This document shows positions 1 through 12,370 of a stretch of DNA of 64,000 nucleotides, in pieces. How positions within the stretch are numbered: position 1 is the first letter of the stretch; every line of letters begins with the position of its first letter. This DNA comes from Oryzias latipes. Lineage: Eukaryota; Chordata; Actinopteri; Beloniformes; Adrianichthyidae. The position numbers and the translations under genes were made by a program. Location of the stretch: positions 26,038,773 to 26,102,772 of the forward strand of contig NC_019879.2 of NCBI RefSeq assembly GCF_002234675.1, read 5' to 3'. Below the pieces are notes generated by a model. That model had not been told where the DNA came from. It searched no databases and was given only the letters and a program-made list of their open reading frames with translations.

Positions 1-3000
1 CAACGATGAGCCCACGGTCCGCGAAATGGAGAGGGCTTGTCGGCAAATCCTGGGGTCTGGACCATCTTCATACAGCAATGCGGTGCAGAACACCAGAGGT
101 GCAAGCAGAGACCAAGATCTTACCGTCCAGATCGGACAAGTCTCTCTGACTCTGAAGATGGAATTAATTCAAGACCAGCAAGTAAGAAATGTCCTCATGC
201 ATTGATGTCTGTACAGTTATGCTTTTAGTTTGAAGTAGTTCTTCTGAGTATCACAGGGTTCTTGTCGTTTTGAGCTTCGTTTATGGTCCAGGTGGACACC
301 CCCACATTTTCTTTTTCTTCAAACAGCTTTAAAAAACATTCCACATCATGATATTGAGATGTAAAAAAAAAAAAGGATAATAAAGAAAATAACCTAAGGC
401 AGATGTGTGGCAAATCAGTGAAGCTCTTGAGTCTTCATGTAAGGAGGCGGGAGTATCATGGTGTTGGGCTGTTTTTCAGAGGAGACGGGCTCACTGCACA
501 TAGGAGACAGAAGCAAGAAAACTTTAGACGATAAATAATTAATGTTGCTGCTTTAATAAATCGTACAAATGCACATCGTGCTGAAAAAGTCAAATGATAC
601 CAATTTCATCTGCTAACGACAAATGAAAATGCTGAGTTTGCTAGAAGCTACATAAGTGATCACACTTAATGAGGTGGACTTTCCGAAAGCGCCCATACTT
701 TGCTTTGCTTTGCTTGGAACGGTTCACTCCACCGCTTTGTCCATTCATTTCTAATAATGAACACCTGGAAGGAGATTATCCCACCATTGTCCGGGTGAAT
801 ACCCGATTCTGATTGGCTGCTGGGTGTGCATTAAAAAGTGATAACGCACAGGGATAATGCACACCTAAAAAAAGTAGTTCCGGTCACCTAGCTTAAATGC
901 TCTGTATCACTGCACTGGCTTCTTTGAAACAAACTTTAGCTTCATCATCTGGACAAAGACAAGCAGAAAGCGGTGAACTTTCTCTCTGATCTGATGCTTT
1001 ATTTAACCCGTCATGACGGATGGTTCAGGCTTCCACAGCGTGTGTTAATTTCAGAAAATGCACACTTCGTCGGTCATTAACCCTTACAAACTACGAAGGA
1101 AAGGCTTTTTTCAAAGTAACTATATCCACAATGAATTCTTAGACCGCTTTACTGCAAGAAAAATCCACCATGAGGTTTTGATTTGGATTTGATACATTTC
1201 ATTTTAAGCATTTATTGTAGTCAACACAATAAAAGAAATCACATAGATGTATAAAACTTGTTATAGAAATGGTAAGGTGGGGTGGCCGTGGTGCAGAGGT
1301 AGAGCAGAGGTGTCGCCGCTTCAGCTGCTCCTGATGGTTATAGGTTGGCGCCTGTGCAGCAGCGGAGCCGCCATCTGTGTGTGTGCACGTGGGTGAATGG
1401 GACTGTGACTGTATGGTTTTTGTTGTTCCAGTTACCAACTGATATTTAGGCAATAAGATAGGACACCATTTGTGCTAATCTAACTAAAACAAACAAAGGG
1501 GAGTGATCTTAGTGAACTTTCCAGTCAAGAATCAAAGAAAAAGTCTGTTTTTGACTGATGTTTTTTGTTCTTTCAGACAGACGTCATTGTGAACACTGCT
1601 TCAGAAAACCGAGACCTAAAGCTTGGAGGAGTTTCTAAGGCTTTGCTGCAAAAAGCAGGTTCTAAAATGCAAAATGAATTGTACAGCGCAAAGCAAAACC
1701 GTTACATAATTTCCACAAAAGGCTACAACCTGATGTGTAAAGATGTTTATCACACATTTTGTGTTCACAAGCGGGATAGAGACTCACAGAAGGTAAAGTA
1801 AAAGTGTGTATTGGTGAGTGGAATCTTGCTGGAAATATCACGTGTAGTTACCATTTTTTTCTGTTTTCACAGATCCTTTCTCAGTCTGTAACTGAATGTT
1901 TATGGACAGCAGCATCAGCACAACACAAGTCCATCTCCTTTCCTGCTATTGGAACAGGAAACCTGGGATTCTCTGAGACTGAAGCTGCCCGCATCATGCT
2001 GGATGCGGTGCAGAACTTTTCTCAAAACTGTCCGTCCCCAATGGCAGTTTACTTTGTCATTCATCATTCTGACCAAAAAGTCTTCCAGGTATTTTCACTG
2101 TAATGTCCAGAAGGAGAAGCTACACTGTTTGAGGTTGACTGTAGAGTTCAGTACATTTGAAACCCAAAAGCATTGAGATTTCTAAGATTTACATTTTCAA
2201 TCACTGTCTGTTTTTAGGCTTTTAAGGATGAAATGAAAAACATCCAGAAACAATCCCCCAAACCCAACTTTGAACAAGGTAAATCTAAAAGATTTTAATT
2301 ACCTGTTTCCTCCTAAATCAGTGGTCCCCGACCCCCAGGCCGGGTCAGGGTTAGGGTACTGGTCCGTAGCTCACTTAGTACCAGGCCTCGGTTTATTTTA
2401 TGATTCTGAAGGACGTTTTATTTTGGAAAACTACCTGATTAAGTCGTCCACATTCATCTATGATTTCCACAATTCAAGAAATTTGTCTTAAAAACATTTG
2501 CTACCTTCTTAAATTAAAAGCCCCAAGCGAACAAAGTTGCGTCTTTAGAACGTTTCTTTGGGGAGAAAGGAGCCATTTCTAAACTTAATGTCTTGCAGTG
2601 GCATTTTAATTTGAATAAAATTGAGTTTTTCTGAAATCGTAAGCTTAAATAAATAAAACGCCAGCTTTGGCCTCGTTCTGACTGGTCTGTGAAAATGTTC
2701 TCTGTGGCCTAAACGAGGTTGGGGACCACTGTCCTGAATGAGAAGGTTTTCAGAGAAGTGACTTTTGGTTTTCCTGCTTCTTCCATCAGCAACGCAGATC
2801 ACAGATTTCTCCCCAAGCAGCAGGAAGCCACAGATCACCCTGGAAGGTCCTTCCAAAGAGTCCACACGCGAAGCTGAAAAGTGGCTGAAGGACTTGCTCA
2901 ACGCCTCTTCACAAGTCATAATCTACAACAACTTCATCCAGCATTTTGGCAAAAAAGAATCCCAGCTCTTGTACCGTTGGAACAGCGATGGAGTTTCCAT

Positions 3001-5026
3001 CAAACTGTTTCTCAGTCAAGGTCATGCATGCATCACAATTGAAAGCAAGTCCAAGGAAAAGCTGGTCGGTGCGGTGGTGAAGGTGGAGGCCATGCTCTGC
3101 CGAGTCAGAAGGGATTTTGTCTCAGAGGAAGAAAAAGAATTGCAGCTTCTATCAGATACAAAAGGACCCTTCAGAAGAGAGCCAGTTCATAAAGACAGCA
3201 CAGAGTTTTCCCATCAATATTCTGCTTTCAGTGACCACTCACTCCACGTGCTAAAGGTACTCGTGCTAAAAACTCAGTTCTCTAGTTTTGTTTTGTGATT
3301 TAAAGGCATATTTCTATAAATACAAGCATAAATCCATATATATGATTTAATCAAATGAACTGAAACTACGAGCTGCTGCTTTGGTGTTTAAAGTTTTTAC
3401 TTTTCAGGTGGAACGAGTGAAGAATCCCGCTCTGGAAGTAATGTTTGACATCAAAAAAGTCCAGATGTCCTGCTCCACCACCCAAAGGATGTTTCAGTGC
3501 ATCTCTGCCCAGTTCTGTGACACGATCTGCAAGATTGGCTTCCATGCAGAGTGTGCTCCTCCTGAAGGTATCCTGAACCTCCTATAACCTTACACTGATG
3601 TGAAGGAGCTCCAGGTTAACCCCTAAAGCCAAAGAGAAAGATGAGAACTTCTGGCAGGTCATGCAAAAGTAGGGAAAGCACAAACAAAGAGTAGCAGAAA
3701 ACAACTGGGATCTATTTCACTATCAACCTTAAAGACCCACCGTGACACTTCTCGTGTTTTTAACATGTTCTCGTGACATTTTCTGATGAAGGATGAGGAA
3801 GAAAATTAAGCTTAAAATTGCATTGCTAATGAACTCCTGGAAAACGACAGTTTAAAAAAAGCTTTTAGCTAAAAACAGCATTATAGTAATTAAAAAGACC
3901 ACTGCGAACGCTTTTACAATAGATCAAACGCTGCTCAGTGTGGGTCTGTCGGGTTGAATTCATTGTTCTAAAGGTTTTCTGTAGCTTCCTTTGAGAGGAG
4001 CTTACAGCTGTGAGGAGCATAGAGCTTTTCTCAGTGTAGACTCCAGGAGAAAATAGCCAAATGAGAGTAAATGCAGCATTCTCTTTTTTTTTTCTGTAAT
4101 GTATAGGATACGGATACGTATGGAAAAATCTAGTCCTACAGTAACAGCAGTATTCGTTCAAAGCAACAGAGATGATCATGTTAGGTATTATAACCGATCA
4201 GGAATGAAATAATCAATATCTGGCTAGCTACTCTTTCGGTTGTGTTCTCGTCTTTGTCTTTTTATGAACATGTGATGAAAGCAACCAGAAGCTTGTTTCT
4301 ACTGAATCAGATCTGAAGGTAAAACCACAGCGACGGATGTTTGTTGAGCTTCAGTCCCAACTGACCTTCCGGGTGAATACGGGCTAAAAATGGACAAAAC
4401 TGTACGGGGCACGCAGGCGGCCCACTCACAGTAATCTGTCAAGTTCATAGATGAACCAGAAAGAAAATGTTAATGCACATTTTTTTCTACCGGTATGTTT
4501 CGAGTGACGGGTGAACACGTAAGGGTGAGACACAGGCGTTACAGAACTCTTTATTCTCAGCTCTTCATATAATGCCTGAATAAAATAAAAATACCTTTTT
4601 TTAACCAGAAACAACATGTAGGTAGAAGAATTGGACTGTGTCGTATCGCCACAATGTTAGTTGGCGTTTTTTTTTCCATGCATCGATCCGTGGACCATGT
4701 GCATCATATGAGAGGTAAAGACAAACAACCCTGTTTTTCTGTTTGCAGACCCTTTGTATGGAGAGGGCATCTACTTTACTGACAGTATAAAAGAGGCCCT
4801 GAAAGTGTGGAGGAGAAAAAAGGAAGAAGAGTTTGTGTACTTTGTGGAGGCGGAGGTGCTGACAGGAAAGTCCACAAAGGGGGAGCGGGGCCTGATTCTG
4901 CCTCCGCCTGTGGGGAAAGATCCAGACAAATTGTTCGACAGCGTGAGCGGAGGATATGGTACCTCTGTCATTTTCAGTGGTTATCAGGCCCTGCCCAGGT
5001 TCATCATCACCTGCCAGAGAAGATGA
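1..5026 (+). CDS. parp9: PARP9-like protein, 3' part (second macrodomain to stop)
   Basis: Partial gene; the 5' end lies outside the window. My exon model is <1-181, 1577-1792, 1873-2088, 2218-2278, 2790-3256, 3408-3567 and 4749-5026. All junctions are GT-AG and in phase, giving 525 residues. Order: tail of a first macrodomain, a second macrodomain (about residues 61-224; DVIVNTAS and the following LGGVSKALLQKAG match the ADP-ribose-binding fold), a linker/KH-like stretch, then a PARP-type catalytic fold (about 381-525) with DPLYGEGIYFT and VIFSGYQALPRF. The His-Tyr-Glu triad reads Gln410-Tyr442-Thr505, the degenerate set typical of PARP9. Family knowledge: PARP9 partners the E3 ligase DTX3L in interferon and DNA-damage responses, and alone is considered catalytically weak or inactive. 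PARP14 is less likely because it keeps different triad residues and carries a WWE domain. Confidence 0.9.
441..500 (+). mobile_element. Tc1/mariner transposase scrap in parp9 intron
   Basis: Within the first visible parp9 intron (182-1576), one frame reads SIMVLGCFSEETGSLH, close to the conserved Tc1 transposase block around HGGGSIMVWGCFS. Only about 60 bp is recognisable, so this is a decayed fragment. The rest of the intron before 1270 shows no coding potential. Confidence 0.55.
1278..1435 (+). repeat. tRNA-derived SINE in parp9 intron
   Basis: A Pol III A-box-like head (GTGGTGCAGAGG, about 1289-1300) is followed by the GCCGCCATCTGTGTGTGTG ... GTGAATGGGACTGTGACTGTA body common to fish SINEs. 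It lies about 140 bp before the next parp9 exon. The exact ends are uncertain. Confidence 0.6.
2320..2731. mobile_element. hAT-type MITE with 8-bp target duplication
   Basis: A 412-bp element in a parp9 intron. The terminal inverted repeats are CAGTGGTCCCCGACC at the left and GGTTGGGGACCACTG at the right. The flanking 8-mers are TCCTAAAT (2312-2319) and TCCTGAAT (2732-2739), a target duplication with one mismatch. The interior has no transposase ORF, so this is a non-autonomous hAT element. Confidence 0.9.
3731..3955 (-). repeat. R1 dispersed repeat, copy 1 (reverse)
   Basis: The end of this stretch (ATTAAAAAGACCACTGCGAA ... ATAGATCAAACGCTG) is the reverse complement of the start of the copy at 19645. 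It is one of seven related copies in the window. It lies in the last parp9 intron. Confidence 0.6.
4365..4570. repeat. R2 dispersed repeat, copy 1
   Basis: The segment with TACGGGGCACGCAGGCGGCC and, further on, TAAGGGTGAGACACAGGCGT resembles 30950-32000 (TACGGGGTACACGGATGGCC ... TAAGTAGGTGAGACGCGGGTG). It is an unclassified repeat in the last parp9 intron. Confidence 0.45.
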
Positions 5027-6317
5027 AGGAATAAAGATCCTATATCGATGTTGAAACTGCAGGTAAATAATCCCAGCAGCAGTGATTTATCAGTGATTTT
5101 TCTGTAAACTGACATGTTGGAAGAGCATATGATCATACAATGTTTAACATAAGCATCTAAATACCAAAATATGGATTTATATTTGGGTTGTTTTCATTTT
5201 GGGGCTGTTTTGTTAAACCAAGAATGAAGATTAAAGGGTGGGATTTACTAATGTAGCCACAGGCAGTGTCTCATTTAGTGTAAAGAGAAATCTACATATT
5301 GGTTATAAATTATAGGTTAAAAAACAATTAAAGCAGAATGTTTAAAAGAAAAGCCTCTTCTGTTATTACCTTCCTTAAAGCTCAATACCATCCAGGTATT
5401 TATATCAACTGAAGTGTTTCTTTTGCTTTTAAATGCTTTTCATGAATCTCAGAGGACGACATTACTTTTTTTTTTATGACCAGACACGTGAAAAAGAATC
5501 AAAATGGGATCCTTTCACTACATTTTAATTAGAGTTTGACAAATAAGTTAAGATCTTTTCAGCGCACAAGACAACATTTCCAACAATGGCGCTAAAAAAT
5601 TCCTATATTAAAAAAAATCAGAACTACTATTTACATGAAAATGCGCACAACTGAGCTAACGGGAAGCTTGAACATGGCCTACGGAAAGCAGTATTACAAC
5701 AGTAACATATCTGGATGATTGTCTGCAAAAGTGGCAGAAAAATGGCCGCTTAGATGCAACACAGCAGTTTCTGAGTGGCCTCTCACAGTTTCACCCCGAC
5801 CGCTCCAGCTGGTCCGACGAAGAGTTTTTACCGTAAGGACATCAGGCCACTCTGGTGCTGCTACATTCAAGGACTCTTTCTGAGTCCCGGTGAATAAAGC
5901 TTTACAACACAACATGGGACGATAACAAAAGCTTAAGAGTTAAGGTGACTGGGACCTCGGATTCCATTCATAATCACACCTGACTTTTATTTCCATGTGG
6001 TAAAGTCCCAGCTGTAGATGTAGGGCCGATAAAAGGAATGGAATAAAGTGTTTTCACGAATCTAGAGCCCACGTTTCGGTTGCACCTCTGAAGATATGAC
6101 CGTGTTATTCAGTGGTTGACATTTCTAAAGTGGCTGCTTTCTTTCAGTACGACCAGTTCTATTAAGACACCTACTTTATGGTGATTAAAGACCCACGCAG
6201 AAGGACTTTCAGAACATTCAGTGGGCAAAAAGAGTTCTCAAGGAATCCCTTTTCTAGTCGGCACTATTGCTGTTTCGCAGAAACGGTCCTGAACTGTGAC
6301 CAGACCGGGATGCGCAG
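5027..6317. other. Intergenic region between convergent parp9 and faim
   Basis: This holds the presumptive 3' UTRs of parp9 (+) and faim (-). The composition is AT-rich with no complete gene. An AATAAA at 5030-5035 is too close to the parp9 stop to serve as its poly(A) signal. One short plus-strand reading frame (about 5676-5842) looks protein-like and is listed in the findings. Confidence 0.6.
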
Positions 6318-7885
6318 TCACTCCATGCACTCTGCGATCTCTGTGCCGTCCACTAGCAGGGTGTGGATGATCCCGTCCCGCCGCTTCCCGCTGCTTACAG
6401 CCTTCACACAGCAGGTGTGCTCTCCCAGAGTGAAATGCGTCTCTGTGCCGTCGTCCACAAATTCCCCCTGCGGGCAACAGAGAGAAAAGTCCGTTTTTTT
6501 TTTTCTTCAAATCAAATCAAACTTTATTTATATAACACTTTTCCTATGAAAACACAACAGAAAGTCCTCCTCAACTTTAGAAAAACTATATTATCTCAAC
6601 TATTCATTTTTTTCTCCAAAAATTCTGCAGATAAAGTCATAAGGAACATGAACTTTGTTTGTTCTTAACAGAAGGAAATATCAAAACCCAAAGAAGACGT
6701 ATTAATCATTTGCATTGGAATAAAATAAATTATTAATCAATGCAAAGCTGCTGCTTTTATACTTACTGCAGTCTCCATTTTTTCTCCGTTACACCACACA
6801 TCCATCGTGTCCTTCTCTAAAATAAGCAAAAGCAGGCGTAAACAACAAACAGCTGTCATAATCCGAGTGTGGAGTTTCCAGCTGTTGACAGATGTTGATG
6901 AGTTTTAATTGGCAAAATGTCAGAAAAGACAGGTTTAAATAAACTACATTTATGTCCATTTACAAACAAATGTCAGAAATAAATAAAAAATTAAACAGGA
7001 AAGCAAAAACTTTCATGGGTTTTAGCCCAATTATACATTAGGCTCTTCTATTTTCAGCTTTTATCACAAATGTGAGGAACCAGCCGCAGAGTTATCGGTT
7101 TATAAAGCCGCACAGCAAACAGATCACAGTCACACGGTGACCTAAATGTGGGTTCTGTGGTAGCATGTTCCTTCATTGACAAAAACCCGTTCTACCATCA
7201 ACAGAGCATGATGACATTCACACTAGAAACATGTGCATTATTGAGTAGATTCTGTAAGGGGATTAGTGGCTATCAGTGCCAATTATAAGCAGGATCGGGT
7301 GACCCAGATAAGTGAGGTGGCTGAAGGTGGCGTTAGGTTGAAAGCAGTTTAAGAGCTTAGCCTCATCTCAGACATAATATGAGAGGCAGAGCTGCTCTGT
7401 AAGACAATAACGATGATCTGATTTAAACACAGTGAAGAATCAAGTATGGAGGAGCTCACCAAGGACTATCCTGCAGTCAGAGCCATCCAGGTTGAGCAGC
7501 CAGGTGCTGGTGACCTTTGACCTGTTCTCCATGTACTGCTTCAAGCTTTTTCCATTGATCTCCAGGGTGTATTCATAAGCAAAGCCGCTGACGGCATCAA
7601 TGTTGATGGTCGCTTTGGTGTCCGACTGGCCCACGTTGAATGTCTCCTTCCCCACGAGTTTGAACATCCAATCCCGTCTAAGAACCTCCTAAATTAAGGT
7701 TAGAAGGTAACTACTAATGACACTTGCTTTTTAAACCATTTCCCCCCAGGCAAACAGAATAAAACCCCTACCTTCCCATCAACGTAGATGACCCTTTTCC
7801 CCGTGGTTGTCCCGTGTTCGAACTCTATTCTGTGGACTCCGTCGCTCAGCGCCACCTCCCACACACCTGCGAGATCGCTCGACAT
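6318..7885 (-). CDS. faim: Fas apoptotic inhibitory molecule 1
   Basis: Complete coding region in four exons: 7772-7885, 7460-7688, 6767-6816 and 6318-6467 (complement). All junctions are GT-AG and in phase, giving 180 aa; human FAIM short form is 179. The start MSSDLAGVWEVALSDGVH matches the human MTDLVAVWDVALSDGVH. Other near-identical blocks are IEFEHGTTTGKRVIYVDGK, WMFKLVGKETF, TINIDAVSGFAYEYTLEING, MDVWCNGEKMETAGEFVDDG and KAVSSGKRRDGIIHTLLVD. FAIM is a soluble beta-sandwich protein reported to protect against Fas-induced death and protein aggregation. An upstream in-frame ATG at 7943-7945 is probably intronic, because a good acceptor (GCGTCCAG) sits at 7908-7915 between it and the chosen start. 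Confidence 0.97.
6512..6550 (-). repeat. Short retroelement 3'-tail fragment in faim intron 3
   Basis: CAAATCAAACTTTATTTATA and neighbouring bases reproduce, in reverse, the TATATAAATAAAGTTTGATTTG tail common at the ends of fish SINE/LINE copies. Only the tail is present. Confidence 0.4.
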
Positions 7886-9042
7886 CTTGACCTTTTTTCG
7901 GAACCAGCTGGACGCAAACAGAAACCGAACTAGAACCACAAACACAGAGCCATGGTGGTTAAACGCTTTCTTTCAAACGTTAGCTAACACAGCAGCTTAG
8001 CAATTAGTCACGAAAAAAAAATAAAGGCTTTTTAATTTTTTAACGTTTCAGTAAAAGATCATCCATGTTTATATAAGCTGCAACCGAAATACAATAATAA
8101 TCAGTTAAGGGAAAAAACAAAACGATTCGCTGTAAAATGTTGCTAAAAAAATAGCAGGTAAGCTAGCAATGTTCCTCAGAGGAGACTTCCGGATTTGACG
8201 AAGTCTCTTTCAAAGTTGAAGCTTTTAAAGGCTTGAGTTTTTTGTTTTGGTTTGGAAACACTAACATTAACACTATTTCGAGACTAAATAATAAAAATAC
8301 AAAATAAAACCTCTTCAGTTTCTTTTCATTTTCCTCCTAGGCTGCTGAGGTAAGAAGGAAGTCTTGAGAAACCTGCTTAAAATTTTGGAAAGGTGATAAA
8401 ACAATGCTAAATGTTAGGAACACCAATGTGATCAAGATACCGAAAAGACAACAGTATCCACATGAAGTTGAAATTACATTTTTTTTAATAATGAAAAACA
8501 AAAGAAAATATTTTCATGGTTTTATTTTTTAAAGAAAAGTGGCCCTAACATTTTCCGGTCTGAACTCACAGCATTTTCCGGACCTTTGACCGCGAAACCT
8601 GCTCAGCTGCAAAGGCTCTAAACGTCATTTCAGTCGTATTACCTTTAAGACATCAAGGTTACCTCAGTGGTGATGAAAAACGTCCCTCCGGTTCCGTGAT
8701 TTCGAACGTATATGGCGCCACTTTACAGCTATTGACGGCGTAATGCAAAATGCGTTACCATGGTTACGCAGCGTAAAACAACACACGGGCTTGTCTCCGC
8801 CCACGCCCTTAAAGCCCAACCCTCGAATTTAGAGTTTTTATTTATTTATAGCTATGTATTATTATGAATAAATGTTAAGATTCTAAATGAATTCTACTGG
8901 TGAGGAATTATCACTCAAAGGTAACTTTGTCAAAAACAAACATTGCATGGAGTAGAAAAAAAAACAAGAACAATATATTTAATAAAGTTGTGGCCTTTTC
9001 CAATATTTATTGATTTTGATCATTTTTACTAGTTTTTTCCAT
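7886..9042. other. faim 5' flank and upstream spacer
   Basis: It holds the probable noncoding part of the second faim exon (7886-7907), an intron and the presumptive promoter. Between about 8560 and 8830 the sequence is richer in CG dinucleotides than its surroundings and contains an RFX-type X-box (8754-8767), so the transcription start may lie there. No other gene is visible. Confidence 0.45.
8754..8767. promoter_or_regulatory. RFX-type X-box motif
   Basis: GTTACCATGGTTAC closely matches the near-palindromic RFX X-box (GTTGCCATGGCAAC type). It lies about 870 bp upstream of the faim start in a CG-containing stretch. Function is inferred from the motif only. Confidence 0.4.
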
Positions 9043-9260
9043 TTAATGAGCAAATGAAGATTTTAAATAAACTCCTTTTAAAAGTGATCTTTTGGTGCCA
9101 AATTTGAAGTAAGTATCATAAAAACTGTACGACCAGATAGCTCCAATATTTCTTCCCGTATTTATTGCACCGCTAATGTACGTTTGGGGGTTTGAGAGGC
9201 TGTAAGCTAGCCAGAAAATGTGTAAACAGAGAGCTCTCAGCAATGGGGAGGGAATAGGGG
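9043..9260 (-). repeat. R1 dispersed repeat, copy 2 (reverse)
   Basis: GTACGACCAGATAGCTCCAA ... TTATTGCACCGCTAATGTAC ... AAACAGAGAGCTCTCAGCAA closely matches 42995-43105 and is the reverse complement of about 20020-20130. Confidence 0.7.
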
Positions 9261-9360
9261 TGCTTTAACAAAAGCTCAAAAAGAGTGAGACCAAACAGTA
9301 TAAAGATTTGTCTTTTGCAATTGCAATTCAGGAGAATAATCTGAGGAACATCGACTCCTT

Positions 9361-10592
9361 AAGGCCGTGTCACACCGCCACTACATACATTTTGCCCAAA
9401 CTGCACGCATGAACATTGTCCATACGTGAATATGGTCAATTTTCACATAAGTGGGAAAATGTGTGATCTTTACGTGAATATTTTTACAGATGTATCACAA
9501 ATGAACCATGTTAAAAGACCGGAAGAAAGAGGATAAACCACACAAAGAACACGTAAATCTACTTAGAACATGAACTGTGCGTGATTATTGATCTGTTTAT
9601 ATGAAATTCATTGGTGCTTGTTTCGTCAATCATATCATTTGAAGATGATATGTGCGGCGTATCTGTGATATCAAAGTTATACATCGGTGGTACATGCGTA
9701 AAAGATCCATTAGACATGAGTGGAAAGCCATGAATTTGCGTATGCATTGTAGCATGACTACATATTTTATTATCAGGCATTTTATTATACCTTTTGATAA
9801 TTCAATTTTATTTGTATAGCCCACATTCACAACAACAGTCGTCTCAATGGGCTTCCTATTGGTAATTGAAAAAGTGAAACATGAACTCAAAAGGATCATG
9901 AATACATAGAGTTCAATAGGAAACCAACAAACTGACTAAGCTATACTGGCATCCCTGCCCTTAGACCCCCCTTATGCATTTACTTGGTTCCTTATATACA
10001 TGCATATTGTGTGAAGTAAGATCTGAAACCTGTATCTGTTTTTTATCTGTGAGGTCATACCTGTCATTCTTACCAGGAATGGCTGGTCTCTTATCTTTGT
10101 GCTTGTAAGGATGGAGTCAGGGCCATTGTATGCCATCACTTGATTTACACACGTTGGGTTTGTTGTTAGGGGGGACTAAGAGCGGAGCAGATCAGCGCAG
10201 AAGCGAAGCACGTCTTTATGCAGACGCCCCTGGCTCTCTGTTTTACAAAAGCTTTGAAACGTCGTGCAAACTTGTGAGATTTTTCCTTTTTCCCATTTGC
10301 ACATCTGGTTTTTGATGTCCTTAACCATCCGAACCTGGGAAGGCCTTACACGGCCGCAGCAGCATCTCACCAAAATTACAATACAATTGCGCAAGATTTA
10401 CGTAATAATTGTGTGTAAACTTCGTACAGTACGCATAACCCAAATTCACGTAAAGACCCGTCGGCCAAAACCCTTGACAGACATCTGTGAAGATCGATGA
10501 ATGCAAGAGACACTTATGAATTACCACGAATGTAGCAGAAAAAACACAATTTCATCCGTGGAAAATGCGTAGTCGCTGTGTTACACGGCCTT
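9361..10592. mobile_element. Non-autonomous DNA transposon of 1.2 kb with ~37-bp inverted repeats
   Basis: The left end AAGGCCGTGTCACACCGCCA pairs with the right end, whose reverse complement is AAGGCCGTGTAACACAGCGA. Similarity continues for about 37 bp (ACTACATACATTTTGCCC against ACTACGCATTTTCCACGG). No long transposase ORF exists inside. A segment near 9790-9860 (TTTTATTTGTATAGCCCACA) resembles another common fish repeat and may be a nested insertion. The target duplication is unclear (TTAA at the left, TTTT at the right), so the superfamily is not assigned. Confidence 0.75.
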
Positions 10593-12370
10593 TTGACAGA
10601 ATCTGATAGTTGTGCAGGAAAGGTTAAAAATATTTACCAGAAAAACTGTGTTCACTTCAAATCGTTACTGTTTTAATTTGGAAATACTTATGAAACTGTA
10701 TAGAATAAACCAAAGTGTAATGTTGGGGTGTGAAGGAAAGAGTATAAATTCTTTACATCTCCATTTCCTCAGGAGGTTTTTCCTGTTTTTGTTATCAGGT
10801 GGGAAAATGGCGTCTGGAGCTATTCTTGTTTTTGACTTTTCAGAAAGTCAGCTCAGCATTTTAAGTTGAACTTGCCTCAGTAGTTAATGTTTTTAATATA
10901 CAAAAATAGATTTTTTTTACATTTCTTTGTAATCTAATACCTGTTAGTTTCAGAACACAGACTTCAAACTGTGAACTATTAATTTCTTGAGGGCAAGGTT
11001 TCAGAAAAACATGCGAGTCTACTCTTTCTGATGGTTATCAATCCTTCAAACACACCACAAAGAAAAACAGGAACCTGGCCAAAAGTAGTTTCAAAGTAGT
11101 TCAATGTATTTTCAGACTTAGTTATCTTTTGATGCTTTTTTATTCTTAAATGAGTTGAATTTAATGCACAATAAATATGTTTTTGCAGTGTTTCTGTCTT
11201 AAATTTTGATTTAAAGCTAAAATTACACTCATTTTGAATTTAGAAGAAGCTCTTTTTTACAAAAAACCTAGAAATTATGAAACAAAAATGTTTTAGATTT
11301 GTATACACAGTCATAAATTAATGCTTAAACTGACCCTTTCTGCACAATTCTAATTAGATAAAAGAATCGCACCTTGTCTCTGAAACTCTCAACTATTAAT
11401 AGTACAACAGAACAGATAGAATCTACAGTAAAGTAACAGTGTTATGATGCAGTTTATTTTTTGTTTTTTTGTTTTCCTGATGCAGTTTTTGGTTCTGCTA
11501 ATAACTGACACATTTTATTCATCATCATAGATTATTTAAAAAAAAAGTCAAACAAACACATTTTATTTGAAAAATATATTTATTAACTGTTATTTATTTT
11601 TCATTAAAAACAAAGTAACTGCAAGAAAAAAAAACCCTTATTTTTCAGATTAAGCACAGATTACAACAGTATACTACTTTCGTTGGTGTATCAATGAAAT
11701 TTAATCTCCAGTAACATTTGAGACTTTCTTCTAAAACAGAAACTCGATTTCACCACATCTTCCTGTGTGAAAAGATATGATCTGTGATGGGAGGTAAAAA
11801 CACATTTTCCACTTCAACCTGAAAATAAAAAAAAAGGCAAGAAAAACAGAAGTGCACACCTTTCAAGCGTAAAAGATCCCAGCTTCTGCAGCAAAGATTT
11901 ACACTCATAGTTGGCAGCAATGATAAACGGCATTTTGTGACCTTGAAAAGGTCACATTCAATACTTAATGATGCTTTCCCACCTCTAATTAATGCAATCT
12001 TTTTACATTTCAATGTTCAACTAGACTAAATGATCTATTTTTATTTTTTCTTACCCCTCTGACACAAACTCATTTGTTCTGGGTTTTTATTAGGTTTCAA
12101 ACCATCAAGGTGGATAAAAAAGTGAGGTGAAGGAGTGCAGAACCAAAAGAAGACACAGCTGTGAAGCTGTTGGACCTGAACAACATCCTAGGCCAAAATG
12201 GAAAATTCAAAACTTTTTAAGGCACACATTGAAACTCAAGAAGCATTTATTTGTATTTGAAACAAAGCATCCATCAAAAACATGCAAACTTTTACATGCA
12301 AATAGTTACAACTGACTGCAAGGTAAACTTAATGTCAAACAGAAGAAAATGTACCAAATGACCAAATCTA
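10593..12370. other. AT-rich intergenic spacer
   Basis: No gene or RNA gene is recognised. The part near 12.0 kb may include the 3' UTR of the minus-strand chemokine receptor; a reverse-strand AATAAA sits at 12086-12091, about 1 kb past its stop. Confidence 0.5.

Noticed and set aside
7886-7945. Extended N terminus of faim from the upstream ATG
   Set aside because: A good splice acceptor lies between the two ATGs, and the shorter form matches human FAIM.
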